A stretch of 57,872 bases of DNA from Candidatus Omnitrophota bacterium (GCA_016930235.1 JAFGHI010000047.1:150215-208086), one strand, 5' to 3'; positions 44,401-53,155 are shown, numbered from the stretch's first letter. The notes: a model not told the origin generated them from the sequence alone. Made by a program: numbers and translations.

Positions 44401-47400
44401 CTTCGGTCTCATGATCGGTCTTTTGGCTTCCTCCGGTGTTAGCTTGTTAAGAGATATCGTTTACGCGATTCGAGGCGAGGGACGGGTTCAATCCTGGCGA
44501 CTTTATTTGACAGATGGACTGCTCGGGGCTTTTGTCGGCAGTGCGGCAGCTTTTTATTTGGATACGAGGCAAATCCCGGTCGTCATTCAAAAATTTAAGC
44601 TTTATACCAGCGCGGGATTCGACGCGGTTGAATACATCACCTATCCGCTGGTCAACAAGTGGGGACGTATCGATTTAGGAACTTATACCGGCGGGGCAAA
44701 ACTCCTTTTTACGGAATCGCTGGCGGGTGTTATTAACTGGGCCGTCGCGGCTTGGTTGTTCGCTATCAACAAAGTCTTCCTCCAAGCTTATTTCGATAAA
44801 GACACCACTCCCATCAAATTCTTTTTCTCCAAGGCCGGTTTTGCCACTTTGATTGAACATATGATCTATGTCTTACGGTGGGGCTTGTGGATGTCTCCGA
44901 TCATCTTCACCTTTCTGCGGATGATGCCAGACCCGACCTGGTATAACCAAGATGGCGCCATTCGGACACTGTTCGCAATTTACAATAACGCAACCATGTC
45001 TTCGGAAGCCTTCCGTGAATGGAGTTTAAATTTCTTCATCTACATCCTGGCGTTCGATTTCTTGCGCATCCTTATTTGGATGGATCATATGGGGCTGCGC
45101 GTTGCAACGCTTGTAAACCTTAGTTTCATCGGACTCGATAAACTGGATGAAAAGATCGCGCGCTTCATCGGACCTGCTGCCGCACAACGTTACATCCCTG
45201 AAGGCGTGAAGCGTTTCGCTACTTGGGCGCCTCTTTTAATTCCTTTTTACTTGCCTCGCGGCAAGGAATGGGATTTCGCCTGGAATGCCTCGGAAGCCAT
45301 TCAAAACGGATCCCGAGGAGGATTCCTTGAAATGCTTCAATCACTTTCCTTTGGGCAAATGGTGGGTTTAGTTATCTCGGCAATCCTTATTTCGGCGGGA
45401 ATTTCTTTTGTGATCCGACTTCTCGTACGGCGTGGGCGGCGGCGGCGTTTGGCTTGTTTCGAACTCGGTAACCGCGATTACAAGGTCGTTGTCAAAGAAA
45501 ATGGGGATATCTATAGTGAGGTTTATCATAAAAAGAGTACGGTGTACCCTCCCGAATACGATGTGACCCGAAAGTCTTATGACATGATTGACCCGTGCGG
45601 GCGAATCCTCTTTTTCGCCGAGGCAAAAAACGGGCAAAAAGAATCTTCCGTGACCTGGCCGGTCATTGGAAATTTCCCCCACGACGAATTCGAGGCCCCT
45701 CGCATAGAAAAGGGCGAGGATTCTCTTCGCATCATGAACACCTATAATGGGGTTAAAACGATTATTGAGATTACCCTGCCCGGAGAAGAATCAACGGCAG
45801 AGATTTGGGCGATTACGATTGAGAATCTCACCCACAAGGCACGCGAACTGAAAGTCGTTCCTTATGTGGAATGGGTCTTGAATGGCGGCCTTCATGACCG
45901 ATTTCATACACAATACGCACGTCTTTTCCCGGAAATGGAATATGTAAGCGGGGCCAACGCCATCTTGTCCTGGCAAAAAGGGACTAAATCGATGGGCGTT
46001 CTGGCCGCTGACCTTCCGCCGGAAGGATTTTTGACTTCACGTATGGATTTTATCGGGCGCGCCCGGAGTATCTGGACGCCAAGATCTCTCGAAACGTTTA
46101 ATTTCGAAGAAGCCCGGGACACTTCTCCTTACCCGACCTTCGACCCTATTGGAAGCCTGCTGATCAACATGAAACTCGCCCCCAAAGGGACTGAAACCTT
46201 ACGGCTCATGATTGGTTACGGGAAAAATAAGTCCTCAGCGCTTGATCTGGTAAAAGAATTCCTTAAACCTCGGGCGATAAATCCAAAACCCGAAGCGGAC
46301 ATCAAAAAATCGCCCTTGATCGGACATGGTGAGATCCCGAGCGGCACACCACAACCTTATTCCGAATATCAAGAGAACGGGAACAAACTTCTCGTCCGAA
46401 CACCTTACACAACAAGGCCTTATGATCATGCGCTGTCAAATGCCATGGGACATTCGGTCATGGTCACGAACCGGGGACTTCATACCTCCTGCAACGGAAA
46501 TTCTCAGCAGAATCGTCTGACCCCGGATTGGCCGGACACCGTCACTAAAGAAATTCCGACAGAGGCCATTTACCTTTACGACATAGACAGAAATGAATGG
46601 TACTCGCCCACCCATCACCCTCTTAATGAAACTGATGCAAAAAATGAGGCGGGGTTCAGCGTTGACGGGACTGCCGTCTTTAAAATGTCCCATCGCGCGA
46701 TTTCAACAGAGCTAACTGTTTTTGTTCCGCCCGAAGATCCGTTGGGCGTTTATCTCCTGAAAGTAAAAAACAATTCCAGCGCACCTAAAAGGATGCGCGT
46801 CGCACCTTACTTCCAAATGGTGCTTGCTTTTCAACCTGAAAAGTCGGGCCCGCTACAAATTCACCACGATAAAGTATTGGATGCGCTATTCTTTCAAAAT
46901 CCGCGCAACATGTTCCGTATCGGTTGGGCTTTTGCTTCCATGTCGGTTCCTGCAGACTGCGTTGAAACCAAGCGCGGTCGATTTTTCGGGGCCGAGCGCG
47001 GCGTCAAACATCCTTACATCGTCGAAAAAGGAGAGGCGGATAAATCCCAGCTTACAGACAGCGCGCAAATCGCAGGATTTGTCGGAACGCTTGAAATTCC
47101 AGCGAATGGCGAAGCCTCGGTAGCAATTATCATGGGGCAAGCCGACGAGCGTAAGGAGGCTCTCAAACTTGTCCAAAAATACAAGAACATGGAAAACGTG
47201 AGGAAGAGTCTCAGCGATACAAAAAAATGGTGGCTCTCTTTGATGAATACGGCGTCTATTGAATCCAACACTCCTGAATTTGACCGCTTGCTCAATTGGC
47301 TCAAATATCAGGCAATAGCAGAACGCATTTGGCCCAGGCGTGGATTTTACCAGACCAGCGGGGCATTTGGTTTCCGTGATCAGCTCCAGGATACCGTCAA

Positions 47401-48751
47401 CCTCATGTGGGTCGATCCCGTTTTGGCCCGCAAGCAAATCCTCCTTGCCGCATCGCATCAATTTATCGAAGGGGATGTCTTTCACTGGTTTTTCACGCTC
47501 GTGGACGGGAGAACCGCTTTTTCCTGCCGCTCACACGCCTCGGACAATCCTCTTTGGCTTCCTTGGGGAGTGGTTGAATATCTTCGAGCTACGGGAGACG
47601 AATCGATTCTCGACGAAATGACATCTTATGTGATTTCCGAGTTTCCTTTCGCGAAGCTGCCTAAAAATAAAGGCGGGTGGGGACATCTTTATCACCGTGC
47701 CACACGAGCAGACTCTCTTTATAAGCATTGTATGAGATCTATCAATCTAATTTTGAACAAACGTACCGGGAAAAAGGGTCTCCCTCTTATCCAAACCGGA
47801 GACTGGAACGATGGATTAGACGAAATCGGAAGCGAAGGAAAGGGCGAAAGTGTTTGGCTCGGATTTTTCCTCTACTATATCTTAAAAGACATGGTGGAGA
47901 TTATCGGAAAAAAAGAAGGCCCTAAAAGAAAAGAGCATTACCTCAAGAAGATGAAAGAGCTCGAAAGTGCGCTCGAAGCGACTTGGCGTGAAGATCGGTA
48001 CCTGCGCGCCTTTCACGATGACGGAACTGAGATCGGCATCAAAGACAGCGGTATTTGGGAAACAGACGCACTGACAGCGGCTTGGGCCGTCATGTGTAAT
48101 ATCAACCCCGAACGCAGTCTCACCGTATTCAACACCGCTATCAACGTCCTGGAAAGAGACAATGCTGTGCTCCTGGGGTGGCCCGCTTTGCGCGAAGACA
48201 GCAAACCGTACCTTGGAAGAAGCAGCAAATATCCTGAGGGTGTCCGCGAAAACGGTATGTATTGCCACGGCGTTCAGTGGCTGATTCGCGCCTCAAGAAT
48301 CCTGGCGGAACGATTTGAAAAAGAAGGCAACAAGAAGAAAGCCGATGAATACCTCGAAACGACTTACCGCTTATGGCGAAAGATTACACCGGTCGGCCAT
48401 GTTACTCCGAATGAAATCGAGATCTACGGAGGCCAGCCCAATAAGCAGCCGGCCGACATTCTTACCAACTACGATCTCGGCCGAATGATTTGGAACGGTT
48501 ACACCGGTGCCGCCGGGTGGCTTCTTCGGCAGTCTTTTGAAGGTGTCGCGGGGGCCCTCGTGATTCAAAACGAGCTAGTCCTTCCAAAAGATTTGGACAG
48601 GCCTCGAGGAAATCTGAGGATTAAGCGGATCCAACGTGATGTTTCCAAGAGTCCTTTCCGCTCAAAAATATCTGCGGCGGGAGACCCTTCCGAAACTGAA
48701 AAGAAGAAAAACCGCTCGAAGAAAGAAACTGATCTGGTTTCTTCGCGTTAG
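41453..48751 (+). CDS. Giant membrane protein with triplicated beta module and GH94 phosphorylase domain
   Basis: 2,432 residues. Order: signal peptide (cleavage after FALA, residue 34); three about 163-residue beta-rich repeats (about 39-530); a polytopic membrane region with roughly 15-18 helices (about 540-1325); then a GH94 part (about 1330-2390) with two supersandwich segments and an (alpha/alpha)6 domain. GYFQTSGAFGFRDQLQD-type sequence (RGFYQTSGAFGFRDQLQD) and TGDWNDGLDEIG with the catalytic Asp are intact. The layout matches the C-terminal part of cyclic beta-1,2-glucan synthases, which trim beta-1,2-glucan by phosphorolysis, but the usual GT84 domain was not recognised in the membrane part. 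It probably acts at the envelope on a beta-glucan. Single-gene transcript ending in a strong terminator. Confidence 0.9.
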   Translation: MKKPNQTHRYTQSLFLTLFVLFAIFSLPATFALAEEAISYDILDAGQREVVTVGDSKGLMIPSYDAINERDIVEFDYTLSENSSASLVARDFPAALSADTIDSVKIGVETLDAEQVNQIAVEAKLKGDKGIQNIPLAIKRGWKSLEASIDWKNIGSLREITFTVATKNDTLSAKGTVSFAVLFEKKSPADQAKTGPNIPTSFGLLSSRERGVSGEGGAEGSLLPTFDQVVGKDILEVDYSIPQGGRLNVWSKSFHTALDANTADTARVGIRAFDSKQIKDVAVNLELKGTIGKQTTPLNLKPGWNSFQETVDWVSVGALKEVCFTLAPQKGSGLVHGTLSFALQFVKGNSADQISSESQSFTPSFSIMDAGVRGMFNIGDAQGVIGVVFDEIVGKDVLSFDYSAPSGTHVGIWTQEYPAELSPESADAVRIGVMVPTAAQVDEVAVKVEIKGETSWQTIPLELKPGWNSVLESINWSMVGHLKEAVFVVSPVGQGPTILSPMGGSPVAVSRAEENDLLAGTLYFDLEFGKLSLLQKYFTFVKIGLLLLLSLLLAFFVAILKRNFGKNGAEEFQSFRRRDAELDTPGDSRSLKLRWDLFYGTVAVLIVGVAIKIYSLGTIGYLDDGLNFTFLAVALTGAVIAALLKYKHTGKHLSPSEIFQNVLITGLLAASSTKQDLLQAPATWSQLFMIANLTATIVFLIYHISNACSLASSGKHLKPLTGALITITPYLFGWLLLLENSNLLQTIASVLTFGLLASWPIANEIFGRFIVVLVFNEVFTNGISMATKGKLVRTAKAHWVILLVSLGVVVAPWIADLGSSEAAASLPGMLPALAAILATILSYGGLWGEVYLITGIALDGGHRTAPSNESISQHVWIGTKKGMAYSGILLSLLFLLYMLLNSPAAQAVMNAMPLLVGILSGALLFPLIKTIIETFDGSQPFFERTAYSYRDKTLYARGAVIGFGFAYMITQNMFQLAMSDRISFGLMIGLLASSGVSLLRDIVYAIRGEGRVQSWRLYLTDGLLGAFVGSAAAFYLDTRQIPVVIQKFKLYTSAGFDAVEYITYPLVNKWGRIDLGTYTGGAKLLFTESLAGVINWAVAAWLFAINKVFLQAYFDKDTTPIKFFFSKAGFATLIEHMIYVLRWGLWMSPIIFTFLRMMPDPTWYNQDGAIRTLFAIYNNATMSSEAFREWSLNFFIYILAFDFLRILIWMDHMGLRVATLVNLSFIGLDKLDEKIARFIGPAAAQRYIPEGVKRFATWAPLLIPFYLPRGKEWDFAWNASEAIQNGSRGGFLEMLQSLSFGQMVGLVISAILISAGISFVIRLLVRRGRRRRLACFELGNRDYKVVVKENGDIYSEVYHKKSTVYPPEYDVTRKSYDMIDPCGRILFFAEAKNGQKESSVTWPVIGNFPHDEFEAPRIEKGEDSLRIMNTYNGVKTIIEITLPGEESTAEIWAITIENLTHKARELKVVPYVEWVLNGGLHDRFHTQYARLFPEMEYVSGANAILSWQKGTKSMGVLAADLPPEGFLTSRMDFIGRARSIWTPRSLETFNFEEARDTSPYPTFDPIGSLLINMKLAPKGTETLRLMIGYGKNKSSALDLVKEFLKPRAINPKPEADIKKSPLIGHGEIPSGTPQPYSEYQENGNKLLVRTPYTTRPYDHALSNAMGHSVMVTNRGLHTSCNGNSQQNRLTPDWPDTVTKEIPTEAIYLYDIDRNEWYSPTHHPLNETDAKNEAGFSVDGTAVFKMSHRAISTELTVFVPPEDPLGVYLLKVKNNSSAPKRMRVAPYFQMVLAFQPEKSGPLQIHHDKVLDALFFQNPRNMFRIGWAFASMSVPADCVETKRGRFFGAERGVKHPYIVEKGEADKSQLTDSAQIAGFVGTLEIPANGEASVAIIMGQADERKEALKLVQKYKNMENVRKSLSDTKKWWLSLMNTASIESNTPEFDRLLNWLKYQAIAERIWPRRGFYQTSGAFGFRDQLQDTVNLMWVDPVLARKQILLAASHQFIEGDVFHWFFTLVDGRTAFSCRSHASDNPLWLPWGVVEYLRATGDESILDEMTSYVISEFPFAKLPKNKGGWGHLYHRATRADSLYKHCMRSINLILNKRTGKKGLPLIQTGDWNDGLDEIGSEGKGESVWLGFFLYYILKDMVEIIGKKEGPKRKEHYLKKMKELESALEATWREDRYLRAFHDDGTEIGIKDSGIWETDALTAAWAVMCNINPERSLTVFNTAINVLERDNAVLLGWPALREDSKPYLGRSSKYPEGVRENGMYCHGVQWLIRASRILAERFEKEGNKKKADEYLETTYRLWRKITPVGHVTPNEIEIYGGQPNKQPADILTNYDLGRMIWNGYTGAAGWLLRQSFEGVAGALVIQNELVLPKDLDRPRGNLRIKRIQRDVSKSPFRSKISAAGDPSETEKKKNRSKKETDLVSSR
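41567..43050 (+). repeat. Three tandem protein repeats (beta-rich module) in the GH94 giant protein
   Basis: Repeat starts near 41567 (SYDILDAG), 42053 (SFGLLSSRERG) and 42545 (SFSIMDAGVRG), spaced 162-164 codons. Shared blocks are GKDILEVDYSIPQGG / GKDVLSFDYSAPSGT, RVGIRAFDSKQIKDVAVNLE / RIGVMVPTAAQVDEVAVKVE, and LKPGWNSFQETVDW / LKPGWNSVLESINW. The pattern suggests a jelly-roll-like carbohydrate-binding fold facing the periplasm. Confidence 0.85.
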
Positions 48752-48773
48752 AATTTCTCTGGGACGGCAGTAC

Positions 48774-48815
48774 ATCCTCGAGGCATCGAGAACGATGCCT
48801 CGAGGATTTTAATTT
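48774..48815 (+). terminator. Intrinsic terminator of the GH94 giant gene
   Basis: A perfect 15-bp stem, atcctcgaggcatcg-agaa-cgatgcctcgaggat (48774-48788 / 48793-48807), followed by TTTAATTT. The T-run lies only on the plus-strand side, so it mainly serves the upstream gene. Confidence 0.92.
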
Positions 48816-48827
48816 ATAAGGGAAAAA

Positions 48828-50279
48828 TTATTTTTTCAGGGCTTTCTCACGCCACCAATCGTTGTCCCTTCCAGTTCCCCAGTAAAGCGTCGTATGAGGA
48901 AAAGGAATCTCAATCCCGACCTCATCAAAGCGGTTTTTAAGTCTTCTTCGATATTCTCGCATCACTTCCCATTGTTTGATCGGAAGTGTTTTTATGCGGC
49001 ATTTAATAATGACCGCGGAGTCAGAAAAACTATCGACCCCCAACATTTCCATATCATCTAAAATCAATCTTCCGAAATACGCGTCTTGGCGCATTCCCTT
49101 GGCAATATCCTTCATGATCTTCATGACCTGATCCACATTTTCTTTATAGGCCACTCCAATATCCATGAGGGCTTGGGCATATTCTTTGGTAAAGTTGATA
49201 ACTGTTTTGACCTCTCCATTGGGGATATAAATCACGCGACCTTCAAGATCGCGAAGTCTTGTAATCCTAAGATTCACATCTTCAACAAGCCCTCCATGAT
49301 CCCCAATTTTTACAACGTCATTAATCCGGTATTGCCCTTCAACCAAAATGAAAATTCCGTTAATGATATCCCGGATCAAATACTGTCCCCCGAATCCAAC
49401 CGCCACTCCGGCGATCCCTGCGCCAGCTAAAAGCGGGGCCATATTGATGCCAAAATGCTCGAGTAAGGCATAAATCAAAAATCCGATAATCCCCAGAGAC
49501 CCCATCCACCGGAAAAGTTTTGATAGTGTTTTGAGCCTAAGGGCACTTTCACTTTCGCGAATGGCCTCCTTCTCCGTTATAATCTCTTCGAATTTTTTAA
49601 TTCCAAAATGCAAAATCAAAAAAAGAACAAGCCCTATCGCTAGGGTGTACCCCGCAGCAATCAATTTGTCGACAAGCCCCCTTTTGGCCGATTTCGCGCG
49701 GGACAAATCGGTTAACTGCGCTTTTAGCTCTTCAATTTTCTTAAGCTGTACATCTAAAACTTGCTGAGCTGTTTCTGCCCGCTTTTCCTCGGCGCCTGCT
49801 TTCTTATTCAGGATGTCCGCTTCCTTTTCCAGGCGCTCAGCATTTTGGGTAAGTTGTTTTGCCTTTTTGAGGACTTCAGGGTTCTTGTTCAAAACAGCTT
49901 CTTGCTTTACCGTTTCAAGCTCTTCTTTGGCTGTCTGGGCTTCTTCTTTTTTAATCGCCGCAATTTTTTCAAGTTCTTCTTTTTTTGCAAGGGCTTCTTC
50001 CGCTTTTTTTTGAACGGCTTCGACTTTTTCCTCATTCTTGGCAATAATTGCTTTTGTCTTTTCTTCTTTCTTTTCGATTTCCTTGACCGCCTTTTGGTCC
50101 GTCACAAGCACTTTTTGAATGGCTTCCAAATTCCCTGGAGCAGGGCTTTGTTTTGTATTTTCTTCGACTTTGACGGGCGCGGGCGAAGGCTCTTGGGCAG
50201 ACACAAAGGATATTGCGCTGAAAATAAAAATTATAAGATAAAATCCTCCGAGGTTCCTTTTCTTTGTCTTTGGGCTCAT
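48828..50279 (-). CDS. Small-conductance mechanosensitive channel (MscS family) with periplasmic coiled coil
   Basis: 483 residues. A signal peptide (FYLIIFIFSAISFVSA) is followed by about 150 residues rich in Lys, Glu and Ala (KEIEKKEEKTKAIIAKNEEK) predicted as coiled coil, then three membrane helices and the MscS pore signature GAGIAGVAVGFGGQYLIRDI with the C-terminal beta and alpha/beta domains (EGQYRINDVVKIGDHGG). These channels release solutes on hypo-osmotic shock. GAGGAG sits five bases before the ATG. It follows the radical SAM gene by 14 bases. Confidence 0.94.
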   Translation of the reverse strand: MSPKTKKRNLGGFYLIIFIFSAISFVSAQEPSPAPVKVEENTKQSPAPGNLEAIQKVLVTDQKAVKEIEKKEEKTKAIIAKNEEKVEAVQKKAEEALAKKEELEKIAAIKKEEAQTAKEELETVKQEAVLNKNPEVLKKAKQLTQNAERLEKEADILNKKAGAEEKRAETAQQVLDVQLKKIEELKAQLTDLSRAKSAKRGLVDKLIAAGYTLAIGLVLFLILHFGIKKFEEIITEKEAIRESESALRLKTLSKLFRWMGSLGIIGFLIYALLEHFGINMAPLLAGAGIAGVAVGFGGQYLIRDIINGIFILVEGQYRINDVVKIGDHGGLVEDVNLRITRLRDLEGRVIYIPNGEVKTVINFTKEYAQALMDIGVAYKENVDQVMKIMKDIAKGMRQDAYFGRLILDDMEMLGVDSFSDSAVIIKCRIKTLPIKQWEVMREYRRRLKNRFDEVGIEIPFPHTTLYWGTGRDNDWWREKALKK

Positions 50280-50293
50280 TGCAACTCCTCGCT

Positions 50294-51181
50294 TTAGTTA
50301 AACCATTGATACCGAAGCGTTCTTAGTTTGCTTTTGATTCTGTCTTTAAGAGGAAAGAATCTAAAAGGTAAATTTAAAATCTTGGCCTTCAAGCTTACAT
50401 CATATGCGTATGTATCACAATAACGACAGAGCGTATCTTCAGGTTCCTCCCGAAATCCTTTTTTGATCCTCTTGAATTCGGCACTTCGGAAAAGATCTTC
50501 GTAGGAACAAGAAAGCAAATTGCCGATAACGTGCTTCATCCCATAATCCATACAGCAAACCAAAACATCTCCGTTGGGGAGAAGAACATTGTAATCTAAC
50601 CGCCGGCATCCTATTTCCCCCCGGCGTCTTCTTTTGGTCGAAAAAACCCTTTCTTCTCCGGTTAAGTTCTGGGCGCGGCTAAAAACAGTCCAGTGAGCAA
50701 TCGCTCCGACAACCTTTTTGACTTCCGGGTGAATACTTTTCCCGTGCACATGATACTCAGCCTTAATTTTGCTTTCCTCGAGCGCTCTTAAGGTTGCAAG
50801 ATACTTTTCATCAACGGGAATATTCTCAGCCCCTTCAGCAGACGGAAGGTGAACCTCAAACGCTTCGAAAGGGATGTGTTCGATTTTCGCGATATCCGAG
50901 GCCGGCATATCCACTAGGGTAGTAAAAACCCGGATAGGATGGCCTTTCTCGTTGGCGTAAAGAAGCATCTCGGTGCAATGCGGATTAAGCCAGGGCTCAC
51001 TCATCCCGGCAAAGTGAATGAAAACATGGGACGGGACCCTATCGACACAGATCTTAAAGGTATCCGTACTCATCGTCAGGTTTTCGTCTTTTTTTCGGTA
51101 GGCCCGGACAAGCATGCCTTGAGGACAGTAATTGCAACCGACTTTACATCCGATTTTGGTTGTGACTGCGATTGCCGGCAT
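50294..51181 (-). CDS. Radical SAM protein with SPASM-like C-terminus
   Basis: 295 residues. CKVGCNYC is the CxxxCxxC iron-sulphur motif at the extreme N-terminus, and C-terminal cysteines in CRRLDYNVLLPNGDVLVCCM and TLCRYCDTY match a SPASM-type auxiliary cluster region. Such proteins modify peptides, sugars or tRNA-like substrates; stand-alone members are common in cell-envelope glycan clusters. The substrate is unknown. GGAG lies six bases before the ATG. It probably shares a transcript with the downstream mscS-type gene. Confidence 0.9.
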   Translation of the reverse strand: MPAIAVTTKIGCKVGCNYCPQGMLVRAYRKKDENLTMSTDTFKICVDRVPSHVFIHFAGMSEPWLNPHCTEMLLYANEKGHPIRVFTTLVDMPASDIAKIEHIPFEAFEVHLPSAEGAENIPVDEKYLATLRALEESKIKAEYHVHGKSIHPEVKKVVGAIAHWTVFSRAQNLTGEERVFSTKRRRRGEIGCRRLDYNVLLPNGDVLVCCMDYGMKHVIGNLLSCSYEDLFRSAEFKRIKKGFREEPEDTLCRYCDTYAYDVSLKAKILNLPFRFFPLKDRIKSKLRTLRYQWFN

Positions 51182-51344
51182 ATGAAACTCCGTGGGGGTA
51201 TAAGTTAAAATTAAATGGCGGAGAGAGATCCGCTACTCTGAGCACTTATTGCCTTCGCTCCGTAGCGCCTTACCTCTTCCGCTCTCTGCTTCCGTCTCTT
51301 TGCAGCTCTTAGAGGATTTTTTATCCCCTTGAGCGTAAAAGAAA
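51182..51344. other. Spacer between radical SAM gene and tRNA-Ser(GCT)
   Basis: Contains tggcggagagagatccgcta and a GC-rich hairpin region (gctccgtagcgcc). A possible degenerate tRNA-Ser fragment (cggagaga near 51222) resembles the tRNA-Ser 3' end, but no complete cloverleaf is seen. No gene. Confidence 0.35.
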
Positions 51345-51437
51345 CGGAGAGGGGGGGATTTGAACCCCCGGTGGCAGCTTTCACTACCACAGCGGTTTAG
51401 CAAACCGCCGCACTAAACCGGGCTATGCGACCTCTCC
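51345..51437 (-). tRNA. tRNA-Ser(GCT)
   Basis: On the minus strand GGAGAGG/CCTCTCC acceptor, GTCGCATAGCCCGGTTTAG D-region, anticodon stem-loop GCGGT-TTGCTAA-ACCGC (anticodon GCT), a long variable arm and T-arm GGGGGTTCAAATCCCCC. 93 bases, class II tRNA. Confidence 0.97.
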
Positions 51438-51544
51438 ATGTCCAAGACCAAAGATCGAAGACTGCAGACTTAAAACATTCCAATGATAGAAGCGACAAAT
51501 TATCAATACTTTGTACTTAATTCAATCTAAACTTTCCTAACTTG

Positions 51545-51605
51545 CTTTATACCGGTCGGACATCAAGGAAATCTGACGCCTCCGGTACAGGGCTCCCCAT
51601 GAACC
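51545..51605 (-). repeat. tRNA-Ser 3'-flanking repeat, copy 2
   Basis: The sequence accggtcggacatcaaggaa...ctccggtacagggctccccatgaacctgagc matches the copy at about 35215-35272 over about 58 bases, with roughly 80% identity. The copy lies about 100 bases downstream of tRNA-Ser(TGA). The second half of the 22-bp palindrome seen in copy 1 is missing here. Confidence 0.75.
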
Positions 51606-51681
51606 TGAGCCGCTCGCTGAGAGGAGAGAGAAGAAATTTGAACGTTTGGAGAAAGATTTTTTCACCTTTCACTTTTCTCCT

Positions 51682-51712
51682 CTCTCCGAAATTTTAATAA
51701 ATTTCGGAGAGG
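51682..51712 (-). other. Hairpin incorporating the 3' end of tRNA-Ser(TGA)
   Basis: The sequence ctctccgaaattt-taat-aaatttcggagag is a perfect 13-bp stem whose upper arm contains the last bases of the tRNA acceptor stem. In the primary transcript it could compete with the acceptor stem or mark the 3' processing site. It is followed on the minus strand by a purine-rich stretch, not a U-tract, so it is not a typical terminator. Confidence 0.6.
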
Positions 51713-51791
51713 GAGGGATTCGAACCCCCGAGGCCCGAAGGCCTAACGGTTTTCAAGACCGCCGCATTCAACCGGGCTCTGCCACCTCTCC
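51705..51791 (-). tRNA. tRNA-Ser(TGA)
   Basis: On the minus strand GGAGAGG/CCTCTCC acceptor, GTGGCAGAGCCCGGTTGAA D-region, anticodon stem-loop GCGGT-CTTGAAA-ACCGT (anticodon TGA), long variable arm TAGGCCTTCGGGCCTC and T-arm GGGGTTCGAATCCC. It lies 100 bases downstream of serS on the same strand. Confidence 0.97.
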
Positions 51792-51891
51792 ATCAATTCA
51801 GACCGCCGACAGAAGACCAATGACTGTAGACCTTAAAAACAATTTTCAAACAATCAAAAATATTCCTGATCTGACGTTATCGAGATAAAGC

Positions 51892-53148
51892 CTACTTCAA
51901 ATAAGGTTCCAGGGCCTTCGGGAATTGAACTTTGCCGTCTTGGGTCTGAAAATTCTCTAATAGACAAAGCACCGTTCTTGCCAATGCTACGCCAGACCCG
52001 TTTAAGGTATGAACATATTCCAATTTCTGATTTTGGGTCCTGAACCTAATATTCATCCGCCTCGCTTGAAAATCCCCAAAGTAACCGCAACTTGAAACCT
52101 CAAACCATTTTCCTGTCACGGGGGCCCACGCTTCTAAATCGTAACATTTCGCCGATGAAAAACTTAAATCTCCCGTCCCCAACAAAACGACGCGGTAGGG
52201 TAATTCCAAAGCCTGCAGTATGGCCTCCGCATCTTTAACGAGAAGTTCTAACTCTTCTAGCCCCTTGCCCGGTGTCACAAACTTGACCATTTCCACTTTG
52301 TCAAATTGATGCACTCTCGATAATCCTCGGGTATCCTTACCGTATGATCCCGCCTCCCTTCTAAAACAAGGGCTGTACGCCGCATACTTAACCGGCAAAT
52401 CTTTTTCCTGTAGAATTTCATCCCTTAAAAGATTTGTCACGGGGACTTCGGCTGTCGGTACCAAGAATAAATCATCATCCTTAAGCCTATACATATCGTC
52501 CTCAAATTTAGGCAATTGCCCTGTCCCTGTCATCGAGGCTCTATTGACCAATGCCGGAGGCCAAATCTCCCTATACCCACCCTGTTTTGTGTGCCTATCC
52601 AGCATCAAATTTATCAGCGCTCGCTCAAGTTTCGCGCCATATCCTTCGTATACCGGAAACGCCGAACCCGTAATTTTGCCCCCTTTTCTCATAGACAGCC
52701 ACCCAAGCTTTTCGGCGATCTCTAAATGGTCTAACCCTTTGAATTGTAATTCGTTAGCATCTCCCCAACTCCTAATAACCTTGTTTCCCTTGGCGCCAGG
52801 AGCTACGGGCACTCCATTATCAGGTATATTTGGGATAAGATACATTATTGAATCTAACGAAGCATTAACGCCTCCCACTTTATTATCAATTTTAGCTATT
52901 AATTGGGATATTGACTTCATTGAGGCTATTAGTTTTTCAGCCTCATCTTTTTTTCCCACTTTTTTTAACTTCGATATTTGGTCGCTGGCATCATTTCGTT
53001 GGGCTTTCAATTTTTCGACCTCCAAGAGCAGTTTTCTTCTCTCGGCGTCTAAATTGAGGAGTTCATCCACATTGATGGGGGTAAATTTGGCATCGAAGCC
53101 TTTGCGAGCCAGGTCAGGATTTTCGCGAATCCATTTTATATCGAGCAC
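51892..53148 (-). CDS. serS: Serine-tRNA ligase SerS
   Basis: About 418 residues from the GTG at 53148, giving VLDIKWIRENPDLARKGFDA (family MLDI-x-x-IREN). The ORF track uses an ATG at 53169 that lies inside gyrA; AAGGAG ends ten bases before the GTG, and the gyrA stop (53156) precedes it, so GTG is preferred. The N-terminal coiled-coil arm and class II motifs are present: TGTGQLPKFEDDMY, FRREAGSYGKDTRGLSRVHQ (motif 2) and LNGSGVALARTVLCLLENFQ (motif 3). It charges tRNA-Ser, two genes of which follow immediately. Part of the gyrB-gyrA-serS run. Confidence 0.96.
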   Translation of the reverse strand: MLDIKWIRENPDLARKGFDAKFTPINVDELLNLDAERRKLLLEVEKLKAQRNDASDQISKLKKVGKKDEAEKLIASMKSISQLIAKIDNKVGGVNASLDSIMYLIPNIPDNGVPVAPGAKGNKVIRSWGDANELQFKGLDHLEIAEKLGWLSMRKGGKITGSAFPVYEGYGAKLERALINLMLDRHTKQGGYREIWPPALVNRASMTGTGQLPKFEDDMYRLKDDDLFLVPTAEVPVTNLLRDEILQEKDLPVKYAAYSPCFRREAGSYGKDTRGLSRVHQFDKVEMVKFVTPGKGLEELELLVKDAEAILQALELPYRVVLLGTGDLSFSSAKCYDLEAWAPVTGKWFEVSSCGYFGDFQARRMNIRFRTQNQKLEYVHTLNGSGVALARTVLCLLENFQTQDGKVQFPKALEPYLK

Positions 53149-53155
53149 GGTGCGA

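Noticed and set aside
51215-51300. Fourth tRNA-Ser near 51.25 kb
   Set aside because: Only a short cggagaga similarity; no anticodon arm or T-arm can be drawn.
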